Below are positions 10,576 to 21,395 of a stretch of 64,000 bases of DNA, piece after piece. Numbering within the stretch: the stretch's first letter is position 1; every line of letters begins with the position of its first letter. Source of the stretch: Micrasema longulum (taxonomy: Eukaryota > Arthropoda > Insecta > Trichoptera > Brachycentridae); assembly GCA_022494885.1 (NCBI GenBank), contig JAGVSM010005004.1, forward strand, positions 1-64,000, read 5' to 3'. A model generated the notes under the pieces. That model was not told where the DNA came from, did not search any database, and saw only the letters and a program-made list of their open reading frames with translations. The translations under genes and the position numbers were made by a program.

Positions 10576-13312
10576 CGGATATTTGAGTCGTCTATTTAAA
10601 AAACCCGCTATCTTCCTATAGCGGCCATAAGGAGATGGTTGGTTTTGGAAATATTTCACTCATTTACGACTAGTAAAAAACACCTTTTAAGTTGCATGAA
10701 ATTTCAAAAAAATAGTTTTTTTTATGATTTATTTTTCATACTAAAAATCAAGTAGCTGTATGTTTTTCTATTTTAATAATAAAATATACCAATATTATGA
10801 AGCTGTAAAAAACAACCAACCAGAATGAATATTTTTATTGAATATACATATTTTTATTGTTTTGTTTATTTCTGTACTTTTATAATAATAATAATAATGT
10901 TTGGATAATTTATATAGCGCCATTTTTGTGAAAATCACCTCAAGGGCACAATCAAAATAATGGTTTAAAAAAATAGCTGAGGAATAATTGCTAGCTATCT
11001 CAGATGAGGTCATACCTAATGAGATAGTTAGCCACCATACTTATAGTTTATACCTATTATGTACATTTTTAACATGATTATTATTAAAACTTACCTTTTT
11101 TAAAAAGGAATAACACGCTAAGCCTCTATTTAGAGGCTTGTCAGGAAATGGGAAAGAGGGGATATCGACAGAGATTATAAAAAATACATCACAAAACCCA
11201 GACCAATTGAGAAAAAAATCTTTCTTGAATTTTGTTTTCCCTTTTGTATGAATAAAGCTGTACTCAACTGAAATAAACGCCGATTTTCTCGACTCTGAGT
11301 CTGAATATTGAATGTTGCCACTGTATCTAATAATGTATCTACTCGTATATAGTATATAATATGATATACACGTGCCTGCGCATGTACATAGGTGACATCT
11401 TCGTTTATAGACGGGCTGGGTCATAAGTTATGACCTCTTGATAATATGAGGGGTCCCACGAAGAGCCCTTTATAATAAATTAAGTTCTCGCTCTTATTTA
11501 AATTTTGAATGACTAATAATCATGAACGAAGTACCTATGTAATTAAATGAGTAATGAGTATTAGGAATAAAAAAGCAAAGTCCTAAAATTAAACTCATCC
11601 AGGTATAAAAGTTTTTGTAAAAATAAATATCTAAATATTCCTGTTCATTTTTATGATTTAGAAAACTTATCTAAACCATTATGCGCCGTTTGCTATTTAA
11701 TATATATTTTGCAATTCAAGCATTATGTTTTTACAATAGGCAAATGAGCAAACAGAGATGTCAGATATTTTTGCTAATTCGCCATAATAATTATGTTGAA
11801 ATTTCTAAAAGAGTGATGGGTATCTTTTATAATGATAAATCCGCAATTAATTCAATCATTTTCAAACGACCAAGACCTTTATGCGTCTACCAATTCGTAA
11901 CACGTTCAAATTACCTTGTAGATTGGCGATCTAGCAGATTACCGGTAAAACCGTCATGGCCATTGATAAAATTGCGAGCATTTAGCAACCACTTTTCGTA
12001 ATCTCCAACAATCCGAGCAAACGAAAATTAATAGTAAATCCTCTGCAAGTTACCTGTGATGCAAAACTTGAAAAACATTAATTCTACTTGGAAGGACGTT
12101 TCCATGAACGTTCATTGTATTTGCAATATAATTCATTTGTTGCAAAAATAACTGAAGTGGGTACATGATTCATATATTATGAAATATTTATTTAAAAGGG
12201 TGTTTTCACACTAGAATATTTCATAGTCATATTATTTGTTTTAAAATAAAATTTGAACACCCAGTTATTGCTCTAGTGTTCAGTAGATTACCTTTATTTA
12301 TAAACGGTAACATAATATGCCAAAACGAATTATTTTAATAAAATTGACAAACATAAACAAACACCAAATACATGGCTTTGATGTAAGACAAATAATTAAC
12401 TCTGTTATTTTTATTCGTGTAATACGTTTTTTCTTAAATATTTAAGTTTTTGTGTTTATCCATCCGATACGAACAGCGTTTTCAGGTTAAACTTGTGTAA
12501 TTAAACACTTTAGTGGAAGTTCTACGGTTACTTTTAAGTAAGAACAATAGAGATGTTTATGAATTTTTGTGTACAATTTCACACAGCTAGCCTTACAAAG
12601 GCTTTGTCAGCAAACTCACCTTTGTTCCTCAAGCACTTATTGTTTGGAAAATTAAATTTTGTTCCTAAATATACATCAGCAGAATTAGTGTTTGTGGAGT
12701 GTTTGCGATCGGCTTTTTATTGTTAGTTTTGTAGGTAGGAATGAGTGAAAGAGTTCGAATTTCACTATGGTTTTTAATGTGCAATATGTTAAATTATTTT
12801 CCTATTATGTGCTCATTTATTTATTTATTATTTTGAATCTTGAAATAGGGCACATATAAACATATCCTTATATGTGTTCTAATAATAACAATGGAGGTAC
12901 ATATCTTAAATTTATAAGTTCTTTAACACACATTTCTTAACCTTCTGTTATTAAATAATATTTTTATTTATTCAACATTCAATTTTCATTATTTATCATA
13001 TTTCGATTAATTCAATATATTTTGCTAAAATAAATAAAGTTATTTCATCTGTACAAAACGGCAATTCCATAAATAAGCACTCAATATTATGTACCATAGT
13101 TAGACACAGTAAATAAATATTAACCTTTAAAAGGCGAATGTAAAATTATAGCTAGAAATAATTTATGGTAGGTAGTTAAGATTCTCACGCTTGCGTGGTG
13201 AAAATTATAGGCAAAAGTTTTCTTGCTTGTGTAAATTATGTTTATTTTAATATTTCCGTTAAATTTGTGGAAGGGACGTTTTTATTTTACTTCGTAATTA
13301 TGTTCCTACATA
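10576..13312. other. 2.7 kb without a supported gene
   Basis: AT-rich sequence. It holds an S-repeat fragment (about 10906-10948: TTTATATAGCGCC...CCTCAAGGGC, compare 30744-30990) and a SINE B fragment at 12178-12235. A decayed repeat near 12825-12900 (CACATATAAxxATATxCTTATATGTG) recurs inverted at about 14870-14915. Frames at 11041-11424 and 11681-12001 show no domain. Confidence 0.35.
12178..12235 (+). repeat. SINE family B body fragment
   Basis: GAAATATTTATTTAAAAGGG followed by TGTTTTCACACTAGAATATT and TCATAGTC matches the B body at 15085-15140. Confidence 0.5.
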
Positions 13313-13991
13313 CAGTGGCGGCGTAGCGTTGATTGGCACCCGGGCCGGTTTTTAAATGAGCACCTCCAAAATAAAACAACAAATACCTATTGAACGTGTT
13401 TACGCGACTATTTGACTAAAATATGCAATAACGTGGTCAAAGTTTATTATTCTTTCCCTTTCAATCGACAAAATAGAGAGATTAGATAGTCGCGCTTGGC
13501 TCATAGTTGATCTTAAATACGATTTAATTAGCTTTAATTTTGGAAAGATTCTTTCTCACGAAGCCACCGAAACGCAAATAGTTGGGAAGAATCTAAGACA
13601 CAGCGCTAGATTTGGAACGGACTCCCATAGAATAGTCCCATTTTACAATGAATCTCAGAACCTGCAGGGTAGTCCACTGGACTAAGTAGATATTGATATT
13701 TTTAATGGTTTCAAAAACGTAACAAAAAACGTTATTAGCTGTATTAACAATTTCCTGCGTGTAAACATACGACCGTAACTTACGATAACGCTTCAAAAAA
13801 TATAATTATTTTTTTTCTTATATGGATAAGTGAATGAAGAATTCGCTCGCCCCCCGCGCTCACCCCGCTTGTCGCGCGTGCTCGTGGTTGTGCGAGTATT
13901 TTTTCTGAGCTGCACTGGGGACGGTGTCACCCCTTGGTGCTAGGCACCCGGGGCGGACCGCCCCCACCGCCACCCATTTACGCCGCCACTG
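13313..13991. mobile_element. hAT-type non-autonomous element with 8-bp target duplication
   Basis: Perfect 13-bp terminal inverted repeats, CAGTGGCGGCGTA (13313-13325) and TACGCCGCCACTG (13979-13991), are bounded by an identical 8-bp direct repeat CCTACATA (13305-13312 and 13992-13999). An 8-bp duplication with CAG...CTG ends is the hAT superfamily signature. Subterminal GGCACCCGGG and CACCCGGGGCGG blocks are also inverted. At 679 bp it has no transposase. The frame at 13593-13796 is unsupported. Confidence 0.85.
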
Positions 13992-14044
13992 CCTACATAG
14001 GAACACGGGTTAAGGTCTTCTAACTAAAGAATAAAGGCACTATA

Positions 14045-14850
14045 AAACAATAATGGACTCATTGAATCATGATCTAAATAATTATGGAATCGAAAATTAT
14101 ATTTCATCAAAATGTTAACTATAGTAACGAAAAAGACTGGAAAAAAAAATTGGGAAGTATTAGAAGATTTGTTGATAAGGATTCATGCAAAATTATTTAT
14201 AACACAATTATTGAACCACCGATTAGATTAACTACTGTAGCGGCATATTATTTTTATCAATTCGACAAAATTCTAACAAACTAACCATATTACAAAACAA
14301 AGCCTTAAGAATCATTAAAAAAAACCGATACACAAGTGTGAATTTGATGTTAAACGAATTAAAAGTACGTATATGAATGAATAATATTTTACAATACGAT
14401 TATGTTTGTTTTATTATATAAATAAAACACGAGTGATACTTTAATCCACAAATTTGGAATATCCAGTGACCGGTTTCATCGCTTTCGCGACATCTTCGAG
14501 ACTGGTCAAGATCACTCGTGTTTTATTTATATAATAAATTACAATGAACTTCCATCAAGAATTTTCACTTAAATGTTTTAGATTATGTTTGTGTATAATA
14601 TTAGTTGTTTTTTAAAAAACACAGAATATTGGAAAAAAATATATTAGCCAACATGATCACAATACCAGAGAAAATGTAAAAATCAGACTTCCATTTACAA
14701 AAAAAGCGAAGACACAAAATTCAATTATATATAAGGCAGTTAAAAAAATATCATGAAATGGGAAAAAAACATTTACGAAGAAAAAAAATCTAATTTCAAA
14801 GAAATAGTTGAACAGTAAGAGTTGAACAACTTATAAATAAAATATAATAT
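14045..14850 (+). pseudogene. LINE reverse-transcriptase C-terminal remnant, interrupted
   Basis: Plus-strand pieces read like a Jockey/CR1-type thumb and tail. YNTIIEPPIRL... is followed after a frame shift by LTILQNKALRIIKKNR and SVNLMLNELKV. A later piece carries REKVKIRLPFTKKAKTQNS and YKAVKK. Between these the frame is broken by the 171-bp insertion at 14410-14580. Excising that insertion and one copy of its duplicated target (GATTATGTTTGT) brings the flanks together. The whole is dead. Confidence 0.6.
14410..14580. mobile_element. 171-bp Penelope-like or retrozyme-like insertion with 12-bp target duplication
   Basis: It is flanked by identical 12-bp repeats GATTATGTTTGT (14398-14409 and 14581-14592). 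The insert opens with a 28-bp perfect inverted repeat (14410-14437 versus 14511-14538; inner ends AACACGAGTGAT). Between the arms is a structured core. On the minus strand it reads TTGACCAGTCTCGAAGATG, then hairpin TCGC-GAAA-GCGA, then TGAAACCGGTC. GAAAC next to a small hairpin resembles hammerhead-type cores of Penelope-like elements, but the canonical CTGATGA box is not present. Assignment to Penelope-like elements is inference; the duplication is direct observation. Confidence 0.6.
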
Positions 14851-15007
14851 ATATAAATTTTTATTACAAGAGCACATATAAGAATATGTTTATGTGTGGC
14901 CCATTTCAAGAAAATAATAAAATAGTAATAATAAAAAATACGAACGGGTCAGTGGTAGATAGGTAATTAACTTTTACATAAAGTATTTTTTTTACAAAAT
15001 AAAATTG

Positions 15008-15260
15008 TCGGCCCCATGGCGTAATGGTCAGCGTGTTTGCCTACCATGCAAGAGGTCTCGAGTTCGATTCCCGACATGGTTGATTTGAAATATTTATTTT
15101 GAAGGGTGTTTTTACACTTGAATAGTTCATAGTCCCTGGACTGGTACCTGAAGCTTAAGACTGATCATCTTACCTTCATGTAACAAAAATGATCAAGGCA
15201 CGCTGCAATTGGTCTACCGATGCAGTGCCTTACGCACCATTTGGCGCGAAAACGGAATGA
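15008..15260 (+). repeat. tRNA-derived SINE, family B (best copy)
   Basis: The tRNA-like head is TGGCGTAATGGTCAGCGTG (A-box region), an anticodon-arm-like TTTGCCTACCATGCAAGAGG, and AGTTCGATTCCC as a strong B box. The body has repeated features (GAAATATTTATTTTGAAGGG, TGTTTTTACACTTGAATAG, ACTGGTACCTGAAGC, GATGCAGTGCCTTACG) and a GATGATGAT 3' end. Most similar to glycine-type tRNA, but too diverged to be a tRNA gene. Confidence 0.8.
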
Positions 15261-15398
15261 TGATGATAGTGAATTTTCTTATAAGATAAAAGTTTGTCAT
15301 TTTTTTACAAACTATAAAGAATGGTACTTTTTTCCTCTAGGAAAAGAGTTAATACATGTTATCTGTTCAGGTGCTCGACGTAGTGTTAATTGAACGTA

Positions 15399-15819
15399 GT
15401 TATGCAGAAAGCAGCCAGGCCACAATATTGAACAAAAAAATAAATGATATTGGTGTTATCGAATTCACAAAGGTCAATACTATGCTCTGCTTCAAACAGC
15501 CAGGCCGCTTTTATACAAAAAACTGTAACAATCACCTTCTGAAAATTTCATGATGTCAAAATGTCGTAAAAATGAATGTCACCTTATACTCGTACATTCA
15601 GAGTTAATATTAGATCTGGCTGTCATAAAAATCATTGTATCTGGTCATATACATGATTATATTCTTTTCCGTATTTGAAAAAAACAAAAACATGCATTAC
15701 TTATCATTTGCCAAAGTAAAAAATATTCCAAATGTTGTGTAGCTTTAATTATTCGCCCTTTTCACATAAATGCTATTATCTCGGTTTCACATTTCTATGG
15801 CTGGCTGCTTTCTGCATAA
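15399..15819. mobile_element. TIR MITE with TA flanks
   Basis: A perfect 20-bp terminal inverted repeat GTTATGCAGAAAGCAGCCAG (15399-15418 and reverse complement at 15800-15819) is bounded by TA on each side. The repeat is 22 bp if the TA is counted. It is 421 bp with no transposase, and Tc1/mariner-like by target. The 15356-15553 frame inside is a chance frame. Confidence 0.75.
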
Positions 15820-15821
15820 CT

Positions 15822-16560
15822 AAGTATAATTGTTCGTCATTGAATGATTGACTCACCAGTCACCGGCCACCGGTAGTTTTATTTTCTTATGAGACAACTC
15901 ATTAATCAGCACTCGGTACATACCTACTACCTACTAACGTTGCATTACGAGCAGTAGATGAACGAGATTCTTGTATTACGTGATCACGTCACTACAGTCA
16001 GAAGTCAGAAGGCATGTTCTTCCATTGCATTCTCTATGCACTTCGTGGAAGAATACTAAAGGCATGTAATGTTATACAATATACAAATGCAATGTTGATA
16101 CCTTCTTTAAAATAAAAAGTCGTGTCACTTCAAATCAAATATCGATTATAGAACGAGTTAATAAAAAAGAAAACCTGTGGATTTGAAATTCACAATACGT
16201 GTTTACAAGTCGCGTTAAAGGAAAATCTAAAATCTATATTTTTTAATTTATTTCAAAATACGAAGAATGTACCATACAAAGTTGTATTCCCATGAGTTAG
16301 CGAATTCATTTTTTGGACAGTTACAATTAATAAGATTTTCAGATATACAGATTTATAGTTACACGTAATTAAAATAAAAATTGACATATCTCGGAAACTT
16401 TAAAAAAAACTAATTTGGTTTTATAAAGATACTTATTGTAATATTGTTGTTATATTTTGTGTAATATTGCTGTTATAACACTTTCGCTCGGGAATTAGAA
16501 AATTAATACAATGTAAATTTATTCGAATGGTTTGTAATCCCTCAAAAACCGTCATCAAAT
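15822..16560. other. unassigned DNA
   Basis: No supported feature. Ordinary AT-rich intergenic sequence. Confidence 0.35.
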
Positions 16561-16566
16561 ACAAAT

Positions 16567-17115
16567 ACAAATCATCACCATTGCATGTCCGCTCCCTATT
16601 TGGAGCTTATGGCGTCTACAAAGAGCCTCCAAACATATTAGATGCCAGCTCCTGTGCGTCCTTCTATGCCAGGTTCGCGTCCCGCAGTTCTGACGTAAAC
16701 TGCCGACGAACAGTCAGCAGCGGACGTCCAGGACGCGGACGTCGAGAACCCAATGCCTTGTAAAGTAGGCAAGCGTGGTTAAGGGTCTCAGGAGGCATCC
16801 GCAGTATATGGCCCCGCCAACCGTATCGCCTTCGCTTGATGACAGTTGTCAGCGGAGTTTGCTGCGTCCGTTCTCTTATTACGTCATTCCTCACAAATTC
16901 AAACCACCTGAGAATCTTCTGAGACCCGTATTCTCAAACCTCAGTATTTTACTGTTTTGGGCTCTAGTGAGATGTCACGATTCGTTATTCAATATGCGGG
17001 CGTTATGCAGGCGTTATATATGCGGCATTTGGTTTTCACTAAGTAAATACCTGGTCCCCAGACAACCTTCATAGTGTGTTACACAGTAAATGAGATTTTG
17101 CAATATTTGTTTTTA
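16567..17115 (-). mobile_element. RTE-like retrotransposon 3' fragment (family G)
   Basis: Minus-strand coding remnants (RNDVIRERTQQTPLTTVIKR, YGWRGHILRMPPETLNHACL) match the copy at 2674-3345 block for block, including the non-coding tail CATGTCCGCTCCCTA-type 3' end with TGATGATT just beyond. Frame shifts break the protein. Confidence 0.75.
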
Positions 17116-17953
17116 AACCCATGCGTGCGGAGTACCTATTTAGCTTATCTACGGCGATCTGAAGACCCCCGACTGAATCGTCAATTATTCGTAGAGTTTT
17201 CGGGAGAAGGATGGATATTCCTCGATCTAGTGGAAATGATTTCCTTAGGATAAAGTCACAGCAGTAAACTTACAAATCATATTTAGGTAGGTGTTTTATT
17301 TTTATGTATTCATGCAGGTAATTTGCGTTAGAAACAAAAATGATAAAACTTTGAAGGTATCCCAAAGTGATATCTAGGTACTAGGTACCTAACGATAGTT
17401 TTGTTCTATCAAGAAAAATGCCAAGAACTGTATTTATTTTTAACCTGTGGAAGTAAAGAATTTCATATGCAGATCTTAGTATCCCTCTAGCCATTTGCTG
17501 GCCATAAAATACGCGACAACCAATAACAACCATTCTTATGCAGGTGTAATCAACATAACATTATGGTATTTAATAAATTTGATTACCGATGTCTAATTGG
17601 AATCGTGCACAATTTTACTAGAATAATTTATCCCTCTCTCTCCAGCCAGTTGAAGCGTTATTAACCTGAAAGTAAGGTGATCAGTTTATGTTTTAGGTAC
17701 AACAATTTTTTTCTAGATTGCGTCATAAAGATGCTTAATATAATAAAAACACAGTCAAACCGTGTCGTGGCTCGTGGGTCGTGGCCCGTGAAATTGACAA
17801 AAATATCAAAACCGCAATATTTATTCATATGTAGCACCATGCGGCTGGGGACTTTTTTGGGTGACAGTTTTTAAAAAATACCTACTTTCACCTGTAGATA
17901 TCATGTTTATAATTTATTTAATTTAATATGTGTTATTATAAATAAAGCTCGAA
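17116..17953. other. unassigned DNA
   Basis: No gene or repeat recognised. It contains several TAGGTACCTA-type strings (about 17375-17392). Confidence 0.35.
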
Positions 17954-18136
17954 TTGTGGTCCCGTGGCTAGTGTTGCGGACTCACGGAACAGAGGTCCGA
18001 GGTACGAATCCCACTCGACCCTAGCTTGATTTCCATTTTCTAATAGTGAGTTATTTACAACTCGTCGCAAATGGCCACCAAAATTGAAATATTTGGGTAA
18101 ATTAAAAGATCGCTAATATTTCTTTTACAAAAAAAA
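17954..18136 (+). repeat. tRNA-derived SINE, family C
   Basis: The head is GTGGTCCCGTGGCTAGTG (A-box region), then TTGCGGACTCACGG, GAGGTCCGAGG and a degenerate B box. The conserved body is TTGATTTCCATTTTCTAATA, GTGAGTTATTTACAACTCG, AATGGCCACCAAAATT and GAAATATTTGGGTAAATT, with an A/T-rich end. Copies: 19064-19255 (minus), 29652-29830, 32629-32805, 58139-58242. Confidence 0.8.
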
Positions 18137-18159
18137 ATAGTTTTTTAGGTTTCCAATTC

Positions 18160-18456
18160 TTATATTGTCTGTGTTTCCAATATACCTATAATAAAGTTGA
18201 TTTCAGCCGTGACAGTTTTCGTGTCGACGAAGACCCAAGGACCTTGTGTTGTGAGAACAGACGACTCCATCGCAGACCTCGTGTCACCACACTGTACGGT
18301 GTACCTAGATAATGCAGAAGGTAGATGGCGTTGGAAGTTGGCGATACCTGTGTGACCCACATCTGGGTCGGCCTTGTTGTTACTTTCACCTGGCTGTGTG
18401 ACGTTTTCGCTCTCGGACTTCCTTGCTGGGAGCTGCTGTGTTATTCCGACTCTCAT
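18160..18456 (-). CDS. unrecognised open frame in a GC-richer island
   Basis: This is a 98-codon minus-strand frame from ATG at 18456 (context AAAATGA). It sits in a patch clearly richer in G+C than its surroundings. It starts MRVGITQQLPARKSESENV and has no domain I recognise; a second overlapping frame (18186-18389) is equally open. About 45 bp upstream on the same strand is TATATATAAT, and further upstream a GCGCACTTGCGC-containing block. It could be a first exon, an LTR or other promoter-bearing repeat, or chance. No splice partner could be identified. Confidence 0.2.
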   Translation of the reverse strand: MRVGITQQLPARKSESENVTQPGESNNKADPDVGHTGIANFQRHLPSALSRYTVQCGDTRSAMESSVLTTQGPWVFVDTKTVTAEINFIIGILETQTI

Positions 18457-19063
18457 TTTCTATTATTTTTTAAAGTTTAAACATAAGTGGTGTGTGTAAT
18501 GTATTATATATACAGGGTTTCGAGTCGTGTGTTTCGGCTAACGTGAGATCGGAATAAGTAACCCCGGGCTAAGTACAAAATTGTATTCAGTAACAGAGAA
18601 TTGCGCAAGTGCGCTCGTTTTCGTTTCGGTTAGAATGAAGAGTCGAAATTCCAGAAAAATAATGGAGACGGATTCATAAAGGTATATTTGATATTACGAA
18701 TGCTTTATGTAAATTATAAAAGTACATAATTACAAGCAAAACTTGATGTTTCCACGCAGTCGCGACCGCTTGCAATTGTATTTTTACTATTATCATATTA
18801 TGGAAATATTCGCGTGTTGCGTTATATCGAACTTTTATTTATTATTAAAAAAATATTACCTAGGTTAACCTAACTATATTAAATTCAATACTTGTTAATA
18901 AACAGAACAGAAGTATCACACAAAATAATTCAAATAACAAAGAATATGCATGTGCACATGTCATAATTTATATCCTTTTAATCTATCCTTTTAACACCCT
19001 TTCACAGCTCTAATTTTCTTGCCTACTCTTTCATAGTACTAGCTGCTCGATTGTGGAATATTT
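18457..19063. other. unassigned DNA
   Basis: It includes the GC-rich segment 18515-18680 upstream of the frame above, then AT-rich sequence. No gene. Confidence 0.3.
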
Positions 19064-19255
19064 TTATTTTTTTAATAAAAAATAAATATTAGCGTTCTTA
19101 TAATTTACCCTAATATTTAAATTTTGGTGGCCATTTTTAACGAGTTGTAAATAACTCACTATTAGAACATGGAAATCAAGTTGGGGTAGAGTAGGGTTTG
19201 AACCTCGGACCTCCGGCCCGTGAGTCCGCAACACTAGCCACGGGACCACAACCTG
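19064..19255 (-). repeat. tRNA-derived SINE, family C
   Basis: Read on the minus strand: GTGGTCCCGTGGCTAGTG, TGCGGACTCACGGGCCGGAG, B box AGGTTCAAACCC, then the TTACAACTCG and AATGGCCACCAAAATT body, ending in an A-rich low-coordinate edge. Confidence 0.8.
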
Positions 19256-19260
19256 ATTAT

Positions 19261-19722
19261 ACAGGGTGTTTATTAAACTTGATTAATTCAAAATAAAAAA
19301 GCTAAAGATATATAAAAATAGAAATAAATGTATTTGTGTATAAATTATCTTTAATTAATACCATTACTCAATGGGAAAAGGGAAAAAAGAGGAAACAGGA
19401 AAGGAGGAGAGATTAGGGAAGAGAAAAGATATGTTTCTTCAGACGTGATTTAAACATAGATACTGTGGTAACATCTTTGATGGTGGATGGGAGATGATTC
19501 CACAGTCGAGCCGCGTGGACACTATATGAGTTAGAGAAGAAAGAGGAAAGAGGAATTGTGGATAACATGCAGCGGTGATGCAGTGTTTACAAATCTTTCT
19601 GCTAAATCTACAAGGTGGTGGCAATATGTCGTGGGTTGCGGCAGTGTCTCATGAATATGCTCGGTGTTATACAATGTAGAACTACCTGCTACTCGGAAGC
19701 GTGGGTTGGGTTTTACTCTCGG
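19261..19722 (-). mobile_element. non-LTR retrotransposon 3' end (family T)
   Basis: A minus-strand remnant resembles the end of T at 23770-24522. The FDCGIISHPPS-like tail is the counterpart of the R-LWNxLP motif of LINE C-termini, followed by a purine-rich 3' untranslated segment (19370-19440). Frame breaks are present. The high-coordinate end is cut by the F element beginning at 19725. Confidence 0.45.
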
Positions 19723-19724
19723 TA

Positions 19725-20693
19725 CTAGTCGATTAATTCGAGCGGGCGCGTTCGCAAAACTTAAGCTAGGGTTTCCTAGGACAGCGGTGTCCGTATTTTA
19801 ACGGCCGTAGTGAACAGTGATGCGGTTGACAGCCGTCGTTACAGTGACTAGAGAGTGGTTTCCTATAAAAATGGTGTAGATAACACCGTTAAAAAATAAA
19901 ACCACTCTCTATTCACCGCTACGACGGCTGCCTACCGCATCACCGTTCACTACGGCCGTTAAGATACGGGCACCGCTGTCCTAGGAAACCCTAGCTTTAC
20001 ACTGACACATTTAAAATATAAATCATGTTGATTTTTAAAATGTTTTACTAAATGTTAACCAAATGTGCTATCTTTTTTGTTTTATTTAAAAAAATAATGG
20101 GTTAAGAAAATGTAATATATTAATTTATTTTTACACAATTCATAATGTATTTATAATAATATTTTGTGTTCATAATTTTCGACGAACTAAATAATAAAAA
20201 GGCTAGTTTTCTGCCGCCGTTTTAGGCAGATTTTTTTTTGGGAGCGAACGTTATTAAATTTAACAAACGAAATTATCTCGAATGATTGATTTCTTTTTGG
20301 GATTTAAAAAAAATCGCATTTGACTTAAATTGAATATGAAAGTTTTTTTAATCAATATTCTGTACATTAAAAATGTGTTTGTGTTAGTTTTGCGAATGCG
20401 TCGGCACTAGATAATCAACCTATACATGATTAGATTAAACGAAGAAATATATTTATAAACCTGTGTTTTTAATCCATAGCTAAACATTGAATATATATAT
20501 AGGTTTATAATTATATTTTCACTCTTAAGAATCGCATCAATAGAAGTCTGTGTCATGCTCATAAGCGCGTGTGAGCGCGAGAGAGACAGATGTTATTTTC
20601 ATAATGCGTATGCCGTGCGATGTCATACCATACGCTTATTCACAGATACTACACAATGCGTTTGTGTAAGTTTTGCTTTAAATAATCGACCAG
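19725..20693 (-). mobile_element. TIR DNA element, family F copy 2, carrying foldback N1
   Basis: It is an inverted relative of 5210-6604. The right end reads, on the minus strand, CTGGTCGATTATTTAAAGC and then ACACAAACGCATTGTGTAGT and TGACATCGCACGGC, as in copy 1. The left end is CTAGTCGATTAATTCGAGC. Both are flanked by TA. The nested N element at 19764-19996 sits inside the left terminal region. Removing N1 plus one TTA restores CAAAACTTACACTGACAC, the counterpart of the uninterrupted sequence near 6565-6590. Confidence 0.7.
19764..19996. mobile_element. long foldback MITE, family N copy 1
   Basis: Two arms of about 100 bp are nearly perfect inverted repeats, beginning AGCTAGGGTTTCCTAGGA and containing ACAGCGG, TTAACGGCCGTAGTGAAC and GACAGCCGTCG. 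Direct TTA duplications flank it (19761-19763, 19997-19999). A 3-bp TTA/TAA duplication points to the PIF/Harbinger superfamily. Other copies: 24523-24743 and 37845-38087. Confidence 0.8.
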
Positions 20694-20979
20694 TACCATT
20701 GCTAGTTATACTCTGCTTGAACTAATAATACATTTATCGCGATTATAATCACGTTCCAGAGAGGTTTTAGCGCGCTACAAGAGTGGATTTTACTTCCTTG
20801 TTACGCACAATAAAGTTGCGATTGTGTCCTACGTCCTACTTACTATTTCTTTTACCCACATAACACACTTGTCACTAAATTTCCGACATTTTATTAAGAG
20901 TGTTACTATTGGTTCAGTAATATTCTAAGTACCTAAGTATCAGAGATACCTACTTATAAGCTTTACACAATTTCCAATA

Positions 20980-21395
20980 GAGAAACATCGTGATTTAAAA
21001 AATAAAACAAAAATTACAAGTGTCTATGAAATATTGTCAAGTAAAACAAGTAATTTTTTTTAACTAATCAGTTGCATATTTTTTTTATAATTCCCGCGAA
21101 AACGGTCTATTGCATTGGCCACTCCCCTAATACGTCACGATTCGGTTAATTTTTAAACTTTGTTTGTGATTGTTTAAATTTAAATAGAACACCGTCACCA
21201 ATCTTGACGTCACAATTATTGTCAAGGCCAAACATTTCGCGTTTTTTAGAGATATATTTTTTAACAATTTTATTTTAAAAGTTACGTATGAAAATATTTC
21301 TCCACAATATATCCATATTAATTATGAAAATACAATTAATTTTTCTAAATCCGTTTCACATATTTTTATTGGTATTCGTAGTATGTGATATTTCC
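20980..21395. mobile_element. TIR element, family P, decayed copy
   Basis: It is collinear with the better copy at 55197-55581: CCCGCGAAAACGGTC, a CTTGACGTCACAA block, AGGCCAAACATTTCGCGTTT, and ATGAAAATATTTCTCCACAA. The right end is GTGATATTTCCC followed by TA; the left end is degenerate. Confidence 0.6.

Noticed and set aside
11041..12001. Frames of 127 codons (minus) and 106 codons (plus)
   Set aside because: Length is within chance for AT-rich DNA of this size. No recognisable motifs and poor codon pattern.
14438..14510. Confident hammerhead ribozyme
   Set aside because: Only the GAAAC side and a small hairpin fit; the CTGATGA core box is absent and the flanking stem pairs directly across the core. 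Kept only as a weak possibility in the findings.
15008..15080. tRNA genes (also at 38761, 17954, 51221)
   Set aside because: A and B boxes are present, but the acceptor stems do not close and each is followed by the same long non-tRNA body. These are SINEs.
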